Position numbers and translations under genes: made by a program. This document shows positions 7,826-16,177 of a stretch of 64,000 nt of DNA, in pieces (position 1 is the first letter of the stretch; every line of letters begins with the position of its first letter). The notes below the pieces were generated by a model. The model saw nothing but the letters and a program-made list of their open reading frames with translations, searched no databases and was not told the DNA's origin. Source of the DNA: Okibacterium sp. HSC-33S16 (GTDB lineage Bacteria; Actinomycetota; Actinomycetes; Actinomycetales; Microbacteriaceae); contig NZ_JALJZZ010000002.1 in the NCBI RefSeq assembly GCF_024171565.1, positions 1-64,000 on the forward strand, read 5' to 3'.

Positions 7826-10004
7826 TCACGCTCTCGGCGGGTGACGGGTCGGCTTTCGGCCGGCGCTTGCGGATAGTACGGATGAGGCCACCGAGGAACA
7901 GGCCACCGATGAGCACACCGATGAGCGTTGCTCCGATGCCCTCCCAGTCGGCTCGGACGCTGACGGGGACGTGCACGCTGCCGCCGACCAGGGCGTTTTG
8001 TGGCGAGTAGAGCTGCACCCGAACGGATACGTCGCCGTTGCCGAGGCGCGCCTGCACGGGAACCCTCACGGTCTCACGGGAGTTCGCGGGGATGGTCTGG
8101 GTGACCGCCGAGTCGACGCTGAGCTTGAGGCTCGACGTCGACGCCTGGAGCACGACGGTGACCGGCAGGTTGAAGTCGTTGCGCACGGAGAACGGGAGCG
8201 AGGTCTGATTGCTCACCATGTTGATCTGCGTCGTCGCTGTGATCGATACCGATGCGAGGGTCGCCGTGGTTTGCTCATCGTGCGCGGTGACAGCGTCCGT
8301 CCACTCGGTGAGGTTGTCCCGCCATGAGATCGAAAGGAGGGCGAGGACCTCCGCGCGTTCCCGGCCGGTCAGCAGGGTGGGGTCATCGAGCACTGTCGCG
8401 AAGCTCGCGATTTCTGCCTCACGCGCACTCAGCCGGGTGGCGGCAGAAGTCCGTGCGGCGTCCTGTGCCATGTCGGTTACCGTGACGGCGCTGGGAGCTG
8501 ACGTTGAGGCCAAGTTAAGCGATGTCGTCACGACGCCCGGCAGGGTCGCGAGCGCGGAGAGTGCTTCGCTGAGTCTCGCTGAGGTCGGCGGCCAGCCCCG
8601 GTCGAGCGTGAGGACAAGATTGCGCTGTGGTGCGCCGCGCTCTGAGCCGACCACCATGAGTTGCGCGGCCAGATCGGCGAGAGCGTCCTGCTGCGCGTCC
8701 GTGCTGATGGCGGTGGCGGCGTTTCGCAGGGCTAGGGATGCTGCGGAGTCGGACACGATGACGGCTGCATCGCCGATGGTCGCGGCTGCACCCGGTGTGT
8801 ACGACTCCGACGAGACGACGTTGCTGGACGAGACGATTGTTGAGGTCGCGCCGGAGGCTGCGAATACCGGAAGGTCCGTTGCCATCACCGTATTGTCTGC
8901 GGGCCAGACCACACCACTGGTGGTGTAATTCCACTCGGTCAGTTCGGCAAGGCTGGGGAGTGGTCGTTCGTCGGGCGTCGGTGTAGGCGATGGGGTTTCG
9001 GTGCCCTCGGGTGGGGCATCGCCGTCGGTGGTTCCGTCATCTTCGGGCACGTCGCCCGCGAAGTTCTCGGAATTCAGGCCGTAGAGCAACGAGGTGGGAC
9101 TCAGCAGCGCTGGGATGCCGGCTTGCGACTGAACCGACGGGTCAGCGTCGGCATACTGCAGAGGGAATGTCTCGTTGGTTGCTCGTGACAACCGGTCGAG
9201 CCAGCCCACCGCCGACGCTGGGGCCTGGTTTCCCAACGCTCGAATGGATGCAATGAGCATCGGGTCGATTCCGAGGGCGACCGGCCGGTCGATGACGCCA
9301 TCGAGTTGCTTCGTCAGAACACCGGTGGGGGAGGTGTAAAACGCGAGCGCGTCGGCGGTCAGCAGCCCCGCCGTCGTGGCGGGTGCCGTGAGGGGCATCA
9401 CGACAGCAACGCCGAGGGGCGTCGCTGCGGGATCCGGGCTGTACACGATCGTGTCACGTGCTTCCACAACCGTTTCGGCGCTGGAAAAGACGGCGTCGAG
9501 CGGGTACGTCCCGCGTGTTGCCGGCAGCGCGAGAGATTCCGGGCTGACCTCGATCGGCGTTGCCGTGTAGCTGCCGCCGGGCTCGAGCGCCGGAATGGGC
9601 ACAGCGGCGACCGTGTGCTCTGTCTTTGAGGTGCTGGAGAGGTCGAGCCATTCACTGAGCGCCGTCCGGGAGGTCAGGGGGCGGTCATTCGATTCGAGGG
9701 ACAGTGTGCCGTCGGGGACCATCGCGTCTGTGCCATTTTCGATGGTCACCGTAATGGCCATCGTTGCGCCGGCGCCGAGAAAGCTGGCGGATTGCCGGAT
9801 CGAGACGGACACATCCTCGACCGGCTCGGCTGCGGTGGTGATAGCGGCGGTGGCAACACCTGAAGTGTTGAGAGCGGATGCCGCCGGCACAGTCCCAAGG
9901 GACAGCAAACCGACCGCGGTGGCGAGAAGCGCACGGAGGGTCAGTGGCAGTCGATTCTGGGTCATAAGCGTTGCGCCGGAGCAGGAGAAATCACCCGCCA
10001 GCAT
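7818..10004 (-). CDS. DUF6049 family secreted, membrane-anchored protein
   Basis: Large extracytoplasmic protein of unknown function, 728 aa, of the family usually found between murJ and the CCA-adding enzyme gene in actinobacteria. An N-terminal signal sequence (LRALLATAVGLLSLGTVPAASA), long Ser/Thr/Ala-rich beta-type domains, and one C-terminal membrane helix (IGVLIGGLFLGGLIRTIRKR) place it on the outer membrane face. A proline-rich acidic linker lies near residues 325-350. At the ATG 10004 a -10-like TAGAAT sits 7 nt upstream, which suggests leaderless translation; an alternative ATG at 9965 would fit the signal peptide equally well but has no ribosome site. It probably assists cell-envelope assembly with MurJ; this is inference from context. 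Confidence 0.85.
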   Translation of the reverse strand: MLAGDFSCSGATLMTQNRLPLTLRALLATAVGLLSLGTVPAASALNTSGVATAAITTAAEPVEDVSVSIRQSASFLGAGATMAITVTIENGTDAMVPDGTLSLESNDRPLTSRTALSEWLDLSSTSKTEHTVAAVPIPALEPGGSYTATPIEVSPESLALPATRGTYPLDAVFSSAETVVEARDTIVYSPDPAATPLGVAVVMPLTAPATTAGLLTADALAFYTSPTGVLTKQLDGVIDRPVALGIDPMLIASIRALGNQAPASAVGWLDRLSRATNETFPLQYADADPSVQSQAGIPALLSPTSLLYGLNSENFAGDVPEDDGTTDGDAPPEGTETPSPTPTPDERPLPSLAELTEWNYTTSGVVWPADNTVMATDLPVFAASGATSTIVSSSNVVSSESYTPGAAATIGDAAVIVSDSAASLALRNAATAISTDAQQDALADLAAQLMVVGSERGAPQRNLVLTLDRGWPPTSARLSEALSALATLPGVVTTSLNLASTSAPSAVTVTDMAQDAARTSAATRLSAREAEIASFATVLDDPTLLTGRERAEVLALLSISWRDNLTEWTDAVTAHDEQTTATLASVSITATTQINMVSNQTSLPFSVRNDFNLPVTVVLQASTSSLKLSVDSAVTQTIPANSRETVRVPVQARLGNGDVSVRVQLYSPQNALVGGSVHVPVSVRADWEGIGATLIGVLIGGLFLGGLIRTIRKRRPKADPSPAESVND

Positions 10005-10156
10005 TGAACCGATTCTATGGGTGGACGCTGAGGGGATGCTCCCAGCGCGCGGCGAACCGCCGATCCTCGCCCGTCACAGCGCACAGCTCACGCTGAAATT
10101 CGCACAGCCACTCGGCTAACCGGTTCAACTGGTTGCGATGCGCGCACGCTGGATGG

Positions 10157-10429
10157 ATGCCGTACATGTACATCCTTCGTTGCTCGGACGGGTCGCTGGT
10201 GACCGGAACGACGTGGAATCTGTCCTACCATCTCGGGCAGTCGCAGTGGGAGGTCGGCCGCACCCATACAGCGTGGCGCTGGCCCGCCGACCTGGTTTAC
10301 GTCGAGGAGTTCGAACGAATCGACGCCGCCTTCTATCGCGAGCGAGAAGTTCACGGCTGGAAGCGTGAACGCAAAGAACGGCTGATTGTCGAAGGCAGTG
10401 GCTGGAAACCCCTGCAATATCTGGGTTAG
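10157..10429 (+). CDS. GIY-YIG-like small protein with degenerate active site
   Basis: 90-aa protein resembling the YhbQ/URI single-domain GIY-YIG family: it begins MPYMYILRCSDGSL, has LVYVEEFE in the middle, and ends with a basic helix REREVHGWKRERKERLI. In catalytic members the second motif is YTG and an arginine follows in the next helix. Here the motif reads VTGTTWNLSYHLGQ, so the tyrosine is valine and the expected arginine is missing. It may bind DNA without cutting it. The start at 10157 is chosen because GGATGG precedes it and homologous proteins begin at this point. Confidence 0.65.
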   Translation: MPYMYILRCSDGSLVTGTTWNLSYHLGQSQWEVGRTHTAWRWPADLVYVEEFERIDAAFYREREVHGWKRERKERLIVEGSGWKPLQYLG

Positions 10430-10432
10430 CGG

Positions 10433-10786
10433 CTACTCGGCTACTGTTCCGAGCAAGGTCCACACCGTCCGCGTCAGGTCGGGGTGCTCGAGCGCTATGT
10501 CTCGCAAAAGGTCATATTCCAGTTTCGCGATGTTTGCCCGATGCAGCGCTGCATCGGGCAGTGCGCTCCGTGCGGCGTGTTTGGCCATGGCGTACTGCGC
10601 GGTCATCCCGCGCGCATCCAGGGCGTCGGCGCGAAGTTCGAAGACAACGAGCTCATCGACGGTGGGCAAGTCATGAATGAAGTCGTAGGGATCCTCGCCC
10701 GCTCGGCAGCGGTGCTCGATCAAGACGTCGAGCTCATACCGGGCATACTTGCGCAGTTCGGCGAGGTCCATCTTGGCCATGGTCAT
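10433..10786 (-). CDS. Conserved hypothetical protein, helical
   Basis: 117-aa soluble, charged, mainly helical protein. I do not recognise a known domain. A strong GGAGG lies about 5 bp before the ATG, which supports it as a real gene. It lies tail-to-tail with the GIY-YIG-like gene (3 bp gap) and head-to-head with the zinc-finger gene at 10851. An alternative start two codons downstream (ATGGCC) is possible. Confidence 0.65.
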   Translation of the reverse strand: MTMAKMDLAELRKYARYELDVLIEHRCRAGEDPYDFIHDLPTVDELVVFELRADALDARGMTAQYAMAKHAARSALPDAALHRANIAKLEYDLLRDIALEHPDLTRTVWTLLGTVAE

Positions 10787-10850
10787 CTCGCCTCCTTCCG
10801 TTCTGCGGCGGGTGCCGGGTTAAGCGTACGCGAGGTTTTCCGGGAGTGAC

Positions 10851-11291
10851 ATGAGCGAAGCTACGAGCGAAATTCGGCTGCAGCCCGCGGTTCTCGTGCA
10901 ACTATGGGCCATGGAACAGAAACCGCTCGCCAGCAGCACACTGCGGCATTTCCGCGGGATACTCGACGCCCAACGGGCGGAGATCCTCGCACAGCAGGCG
11001 CATGTCGCCGCGTCGCTCGTCGAGGTTCGAGGTGCTCGCGATGGTGAGCAAGACGATGAGCATGACCCGGAGGGCCCGACGCTCACCAGCGAGTGGTCTC
11101 GACTGACCGGGCTGCAGGGTGATGCCGTACGCCAGCTCACGGAACTCGACAAGGCGATCGGTCGCATCGACGATCACAGCTACGGGATCTGCACCCGTTG
11201 CGGCCAGCCGATCGCCCGGGAACGCCTTGAAGCCCGCCCGGTCGCCGAACTCTGCATCGATTGTGCACGCCTCGCTGAAACCGGTCGGTGA
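10851..11291 (+). CDS. DksA/TraR-type C4 zinc finger protein
   Basis: 146-aa protein with a long N-terminal coiled region and the C-terminal zinc finger CTRCGQPI...CIDC typical of TraR/DksA family members, here in the context YGICTRCGQPIARERL. Such proteins enter the RNA polymerase secondary channel or act as general regulators, but in actinobacteria the role is not established. The coiled coil is shorter than in Escherichia coli DksA, and the acidic Asp pair at its tip is not obvious. GGGAG precedes the ATG. A second start at 10911 (MEQKPLASS) is possible. Confidence 0.8.
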   Translation: MSEATSEIRLQPAVLVQLWAMEQKPLASSTLRHFRGILDAQRAEILAQQAHVAASLVEVRGARDGEQDDEHDPEGPTLTSEWSRLTGLQGDAVRQLTELDKAIGRIDDHSYGICTRCGQPIARERLEARPVAELCIDCARLAETGR

Positions 11292-11331
11292 GGTTACCGG
11301 CCGCCCAATGGTTTCAACCGATGCCTCCGCG

Positions 11332-11343
11332 TACTCTCGAGGC
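11332..11343 (+). promoter_or_regulatory. -10 box for a leaderless NUDIX mRNA
   Basis: TACTCT (11332-11337) fits the actinobacterial TANNNT consensus and ends 6 nt before the ATG, so transcription would start at or next to the A of the start codon. No good -35 is seen. Confidence 0.45.
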
Positions 11344-11886
11344 ATGAGTGAGACGGACGCCGCCCTGCCGGAGGTGTGCGTTTGTTACATCCTGAGCGAC
11401 ACCCCCGAAGCCGGTTACCGGGTCCTCCTCGGTCGGAAGAAGAAGGGTCTCGGCCTAGGAAAACTGGTGGGGCCAGGCGGCAAACTCGAGCCCGGTGAGT
11501 CACCCCAGCAGGCCGTGGTCCGCGAGGTGCTGGAAGAATCGGGGCTCCGCGTACGCAAATCGGACCTCATCCTCCTGGGTCGCATCCGTTACGAATTTCC
11601 CCAGCGAAAGGCATGGAGCCAGGTGTCTTGGGTGTTCGCCACGCGCGCGTGGGAGGGGTCGATCATCGAGTCCGACGAGTTACTCCTCGAGTGGGTCCCC
11701 GTCGCCGGGATCCCGTTTGCGGAGATGTGGGACGACGCGAAGTTCTGGCTTCCCAATGTTCTGAAGGATGTCGGCACCGGCCCTCTCATCGAACGTCGAT
11801 TCGTCTTCGGACCCGATCTGGACACCGTCGTCGATTCCGACAATGACGGCGCCTCCATACCGATCAGGCCTGCAGCGCAAGCGTAA
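11344..11886 (+). CDS. NUDIX hydrolase, MTH1/8-oxo-dGTPase-like
   Basis: 180-aa NUDIX hydrolase. The Nudix box GKLEPGESPQQAVVREVLEESGL matches GX5EX7REUXEEXGU and resembles eukaryotic MTH1 (GGKLEPGE). It likely hydrolyses oxidised purine nucleoside triphosphates and sanitises the nucleotide pool. The N-terminal CVCYIL strand and GRKKKGLGLGKLVGPGG are also MTH1-like. The frame is open upstream to 11119, but the ATG at 11344 is preferred since the domain starts directly after it. The 3' end overlaps the convergent recQ gene by 23 bp. Confidence 0.88.
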   Translation: MSETDAALPEVCVCYILSDTPEAGYRVLLGRKKKGLGLGKLVGPGGKLEPGESPQQAVVREVLEESGLRVRKSDLILLGRIRYEFPQRKAWSQVSWVFATRAWEGSIIESDELLLEWVPVAGIPFAEMWDDAKFWLPNVLKDVGTGPLIERRFVFGPDLDTVVDSDNDGASIPIRPAAQA

Positions 11887-14011
11887 AAGGAAGAACAGCG
11901 GATGCCCCGCTGCGGCGGAGCAGGCGGCCCGCGACGGTGATCGTCCATCGGCTGTCAGCCAGATCGTCAACCAGCAACACGGGTCGGTTGGCGTAACCCC
12001 TCAAAGCGGTTGCCAGTTCCTGTCCGGTGTCGAACCGACCCCACACACTCGACAACCGGTATGCGCTGTTCCCGCCCGGCTCACCGGAGGGGCCGCCGTT
12101 CGCGAGATCGAGCGCACCGAGGTAGGGCAGCCGCCCCACGTCGGACAGTGCTCGAGCCACCGAATCGACGAGCAGGGGCCGGCGCCGAGACGGCATCGCC
12201 ACCACGGCCGCCGGGCGCTCGTCCCAGCCCCATTGAGCGAGCACGCGGATGCACGCGTCGATGAGCGCCGGGCTCGCGGGTGCGTCGGCGGTGCCAGGGG
12301 CGAAGAGAGACCGCAGTGTTCCGCCCCAGCCGAGGTCGGTGAGTCGAGCCAACGCCCGGCCGGGTTCGACTCGGTCGTCGGGAGCGATCTTGCCCTTCAC
12401 CGGAACCCCGAGCTGGTCGGCGCCGGTGGGCCACTGCGCGCGCGGCTCGATCACCACGCCGACCCGGCTGAGCGACTGCGACGCCTGTCCCGTCGCCTCG
12501 TCGCGAATGTCTGTCGGGTACCAGGCCGGCCGCCCGGCCGCTGCCGCACAGGTGTCGCACCGACCGCAGGGCACGGCCGTTGCGTCGTCGAGGGCACGCT
12601 GCAGAAACTCCATCCGGCACGCGGTCGTGCGCTCGTATTCGAGCATGGAGTTCTGCTCAGCCACCCGAGCGGCCGAAATTCGCGCGTAGCGCTCGGCGTC
12701 GTAGACCCAGGGCCGCCCGGTTGCGACCCACCCACCGGTGACGCGTTGCACCGCACCGTCAACATCGAGCACTTTCAGCAGCAATTCGAGCGGACTCCGC
12801 TTGAGATTCACTCGCGCTTCAAGCGCCGGCGTCGACAGCGGCGCACCGGTGAATGCCAATTCGTCGATGACGGCCGTTGCGCGCGCCTCGTCGGGCATCG
12901 AGGCCGTTGCAAAGTACTGCCAGATCGCCTCGTCCTCGTCGCCGGGCAACAACAACACGTCGGCGCTCGCACGTTTTCCGTCGATCATGGCCGCTCGACC
13001 GGCACGGCCGACCTGCTGGTAATACGCCACCGGTGACGACGGAGCGCCGAGGTGAATGACGAATCCGAGGTCAGGTTTATCGAACCCCATGCCGAGAGCG
13101 CTGGTCGCGACGAGCGCCTTGACCTGGTTATTCTTCAGCGCTTGCTCCAGGCCTTCGCGATCCGTGGCATCCGTTCGGCCGGTGTATGCCTGCACTTCAT
13201 GCCCGGCTTCACGCAGCAGGCGTGCGGTGTCTTCGGCGGCCGAGACGGTGAGGGCGTAGATGATGCCCGAGCCGCGGAGGTCATCGAGGTGCGTGAGCAG
13301 CCAGGCCAGCCGTGACCCGGCATCGGGCAAGCGGAGGACACCGAGGCGCAGGGACGCTCGGGCGAGGGGGCCTCGAATGGTCACAACCTCGGTGGACCCC
13401 GCGGTCTCGAGTTGCTCGGCGACGTCGGTGACGACTCGGGAATTCGCGGTTGCCGTGGTTGCCAGAACCGGAACGCCGGTCGGCATTTCGGCGATGAGGT
13501 CACGCAGCCGCCGGTAGTCGGGACGGAAGTCGTGGCCCCAGTCCGAGATGCAGTGTGCCTCATCGACCACGAGGAGTCCGGTGCGCTGCACAAGGCTGGG
13601 CAGCTGTTCCTCCCGGAACCGGGGGTTGTTGAGTCGCTCGGGTGACACGAGCAGCACGTCGACTTCGTCTCGCTCGAGCTTGCCGAGCACATCACCCCAC
13701 TCGTGCGGATTCGCCGAGTTGATGGCGACCGCGCGCACCCCGGCCCGGGCAGCCGCCTCAACCTGGTCGCGCATGAGCGCGAGCAGGGGCGACACCAGCA
13801 AAGTTGGGCCGGCGCCCTGGCGACGCAACAGCAGGGTGGCCACAAAGTACACGGCCGATTTGCCCCACCCGGTGCGCTGCACAACGAGGGCGCGACGTCG
13901 TTCATCGACGAGCGTGGCGATCGCCTCGAACTGGCCCTCGTGAAAATCAGCGTCGGGCGCGCCGACGAGTGTTCGCAGAATCTCGAGGGCGTCGGCCCGG
14001 GTATTCGTCAT
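11864..14011 (-). CDS. recQ: RecQ-family DNA helicase with C-terminal phosphoribosyltransferase-like domain
   Basis: Superfamily 2 3'-5' DNA helicase, 715 aa, involved in recombination and fork repair. Motif I is QRTGWGKS (residues 45-52) and motif II is DEAH (150-153) followed by the aromatic-rich loop CISDWGHDFRPDYRRLR that is diagnostic of RecQ. Motif VI is QQVGRAGR. The zinc-binding cysteines are in the CGRCDTC region. Instead of an HRDC domain, the last 200 residues end in VLLVDDLADSRWTIT, which resembles the PRPP-binding motif of type I phosphoribosyltransferases. The start GTG/ATG choice is ATG 14011, with GGGAGC before it; an upstream extension has no ribosome site. The gene is divergent from the methyltransferase gene. 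Confidence 0.92.
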   Translation of the reverse strand: MTNTRADALEILRTLVGAPDADFHEGQFEAIATLVDERRRALVVQRTGWGKSAVYFVATLLLRRQGAGPTLLVSPLLALMRDQVEAAARAGVRAVAINSANPHEWGDVLGKLERDEVDVLLVSPERLNNPRFREEQLPSLVQRTGLLVVDEAHCISDWGHDFRPDYRRLRDLIAEMPTGVPVLATTATANSRVVTDVAEQLETAGSTEVVTIRGPLARASLRLGVLRLPDAGSRLAWLLTHLDDLRGSGIIYALTVSAAEDTARLLREAGHEVQAYTGRTDATDREGLEQALKNNQVKALVATSALGMGFDKPDLGFVIHLGAPSSPVAYYQQVGRAGRAAMIDGKRASADVLLLPGDEDEAIWQYFATASMPDEARATAVIDELAFTGAPLSTPALEARVNLKRSPLELLLKVLDVDGAVQRVTGGWVATGRPWVYDAERYARISAARVAEQNSMLEYERTTACRMEFLQRALDDATAVPCGRCDTCAAAAGRPAWYPTDIRDEATGQASQSLSRVGVVIEPRAQWPTGADQLGVPVKGKIAPDDRVEPGRALARLTDLGWGGTLRSLFAPGTADAPASPALIDACIRVLAQWGWDERPAAVVAMPSRRRPLLVDSVARALSDVGRLPYLGALDLANGGPSGEPGGNSAYRLSSVWGRFDTGQELATALRGYANRPVLLVDDLADSRWTITVAGRLLRRSGASAVLPFTLALQA

Positions 14012-14085
14012 GCTCCCAGCTTCGCAGGTACACCTGACAACACCGCTCCCTCGATCCCCACCCTCCGGGTGCCACACTGGTAACC

Positions 14086-15612
14086 GTGACTTCAGCGCTC
14101 GTGCACTCCCTTCGAATCGATCTCGACTCCGCCGCATATTCGGTGACAACGCTCACCGAACTGTGGGGTGTCAACGCCGAAGCCGCACTTCACCGCAACG
14201 AACGGGTGCCAGCGTTGCGCGCGCTTGCCGCACGCCGACGGGATCACGGGCCAGAGGCATCCGCTACCCTCGCCACACTGTTTGTGCTGGGCCTCGCGGT
14301 GTCGCGCGATGATCTGGCAACTGCTCTTCCCACGCTGGGCGTCGATGGCGCAATTGATCTCGGGCTCGTCGAGCTCACCGGCGACGAGGCCCGCCCGCTG
14401 CTCGACCTGCGCCCATACAGTTTCGTCGACGCGCATGGCGCCGGCAGCTGGTGGATTGCCTCCGATCTCGGCGAGCTCGCCCTCGGTCGACCGCTCAGCG
14501 AAGAGCACGTTCTCGGTGTCGGAGGGGCATCTGTGACGCTCAGCGGGCTCATGATGCAGGACCCGGTCGGCAGTGTGCTCGACCTGGGCACCGGTTGCGG
14601 CATCCAGGCGCTGCACGCGGCGCGGCACGCCACCCGCGTGGTTGCCACCGACATCTCGACGCGCGCGCTCGAGCTCGCCGCCCTTAACGCCCAGCTGAAC
14701 TCCATCTCCAACATCGAGTTTCGGCACGGCAGCCTGTTCGAGCCAGTTCGCGGCGAGCGATTCGACCAGATCGTCTCCAATCCCCCCTTTGTCATCACCC
14801 CACGCGCCGAGGGCGTTCCCGCTTACGAGTATCGCGACGGCGGCATGGAGGGTGACGCGCTCGTTGAGGCCGTGCTGCGCGGGGTTGCCGCGCACCTGAA
14901 CCCCGGCGGTGTGGCGCAAATGCTCGGCAACTGGGAGTATCGCGTCGGGAACGATGCGTTCCGGCGGGTCGGCGGCTGGCTCGACGGGACCGGCCTTGAC
15001 GCGTGGGTCATCGAACGCGACACGCAGGACGCCGCCCAGTATGCCGAAACCTGGATTCGCGACGGTGGCACACAGTCGGGCACTCCCGAATTCGATCGGC
15101 TCTACGCCGCCTGGCTCGATGATTTTGAGGCACGTCGCGTCACCGAGGTCGGTTTCGGATATGTCACGGTGCGGATGCCGTTGGCCGGCTCTCCGACATT
15201 GCGTCGCCTTGAGCGGTTGCACGGTTCCCTCGGTGCGAACGAGTCCGGGCTTGGCCTTCACCTCAGTGCGGTCCTGCGGGCGCACGATTGGCAGTCGTCT
15301 CGATCCGACGCCGAAATCGCCGCGGCGCACCTCACCGTTGCGCAGGATGTGACCGAGGAGCGGCACTATTGGCCCGGGGCCGAAGACCCGACGGCCATGA
15401 TGCTGCGGCAGGGCGGTGGGTTCGGACGCTCCGTACGCATGGACACTGCTCTGTCGGGCCTGGTCGGCGCGAGTGACGGCGATCTTTCGGTGGGTGCCAT
15501 TGTGGCGGCGATCGCCGAGTTGATGGAGGTCGACTTCGCTGAGCTTCTCGCCGAACTGATGCCGCGTATCCGTGGACTGATCGACGACGGGTTCCTCACG
15601 GCCGCCGACTAA
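14086..15612 (+). CDS. Class I SAM-dependent methyltransferase (DUF7059 N-terminal domain)
   Basis: 508-aa methyltransferase. The SAM-binding motif I is VLDLGTGCGIQALHAARH (about residues 165-182), and the catalytic NPPF sits in DQIVSNPPFVITPR. NPP[FY] indicates transfer to an amino nitrogen, as in PrmC, RsmC/RlmG or N6-adenine enzymes. An N-terminal domain of about 140 residues and a C-terminal winged-helix-like tail flank the core, an architecture usual for this actinobacterial family. The substrate (rRNA, DNA or protein) cannot be decided. GTG at 14086 is the start; no clear ribosome site is seen. Divergent from recQ by 74 bp. Confidence 0.85.
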   Translation: MTSALVHSLRIDLDSAAYSVTTLTELWGVNAEAALHRNERVPALRALAARRRDHGPEASATLATLFVLGLAVSRDDLATALPTLGVDGAIDLGLVELTGDEARPLLDLRPYSFVDAHGAGSWWIASDLGELALGRPLSEEHVLGVGGASVTLSGLMMQDPVGSVLDLGTGCGIQALHAARHATRVVATDISTRALELAALNAQLNSISNIEFRHGSLFEPVRGERFDQIVSNPPFVITPRAEGVPAYEYRDGGMEGDALVEAVLRGVAAHLNPGGVAQMLGNWEYRVGNDAFRRVGGWLDGTGLDAWVIERDTQDAAQYAETWIRDGGTQSGTPEFDRLYAAWLDDFEARRVTEVGFGYVTVRMPLAGSPTLRRLERLHGSLGANESGLGLHLSAVLRAHDWQSSRSDAEIAAAHLTVAQDVTEERHYWPGAEDPTAMMLRQGGGFGRSVRMDTALSGLVGASDGDLSVGAIVAAIAELMEVDFAELLAELMPRIRGLIDDGFLTAAD

Positions 15613-15760
15613 GGGAGCCCGCTTACCCGCTTACCCGGCGGACTAAGGTAGCCCGCCGCCGTCTCAGCCCTCGACGTGCCGCAAAGATAGGACATTCGCC
15701 CGATCCGGCGCCCTGCCCTCAGAGAACACGATGGGTCCATCGAACATCGACGGAGGCATC

Positions 15761-16177
15761 ATGAACATCTCAGGCGACTACGGAACCGAACTGCTCCTGC
15801 GTTACACCGAGGAACGACTCGTGCGGGACCTGGAACGCCAGCGCTCGGCAGACGAGCGTGCCAGCGAGGCGCATCCCGAGGCGCATCCCGAGGCGCGACA
15901 CGAGCCGCATCACGAGGCGCGTGGCGAAGCTCGTCATCGTGCTCGTCATGGAGCGCGCACCCGGCTTTCGCGCATCGTGCGGTTCTTCGTCCGCGAGGAC
16001 GTCACAGCAGGCGGCCCCGAGTGGATGCGCCCTGTTTCTCCTCCATCCGCCACCTCGGTCGAACCGGCGCCGTCCCCACGTCCGGTCTCCTCACTCGCTG
16101 CCCGGGGTGAAGAGACCGCAACAGGCAACGATGAAAAGCGGATGGCACGCCGCGAGCTGGCCAGCAGCCGCCGGTGA
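15761..16177 (+). CDS. Hypothetical protein with His/Glu/Arg-rich repeat
   Basis: 138-aa protein with no domain I recognise. After a short helical start (LLLRYTEERLVRDLERQ) it contains imperfect repeats of HPEA/H-E-A-R units rich in His, Glu and Arg (residues about 34-65), then a basic helix (RIVRFFVRED), and a Pro/Ser-rich tail. CGGAGG precedes the ATG at 15761. Its stop overlaps the start of the LuxR-type regulator gene, suggesting co-transcription. The His-rich repeat might bind metal; this is speculation. Confidence 0.6.
   Translation: MNISGDYGTELLLRYTEERLVRDLERQRSADERASEAHPEAHPEARHEPHHEARGEARHRARHGARTRLSRIVRFFVREDVTAGGPEWMRPVSPPSATSVEPAPSPRPVSSLAARGEETATGNDEKRMARRELASSRR

Noticed and set aside
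11768-13036. 422-codon plus-strand frame within recQ
   Set aside because: Shadow of the helicase frame; no ribosome site, no domain.
14092-15366. 424-codon frame antisense to the methyltransferase gene
   Set aside because: The plus strand has clear SAM-binding and NPPF motifs; the antisense frame has none.
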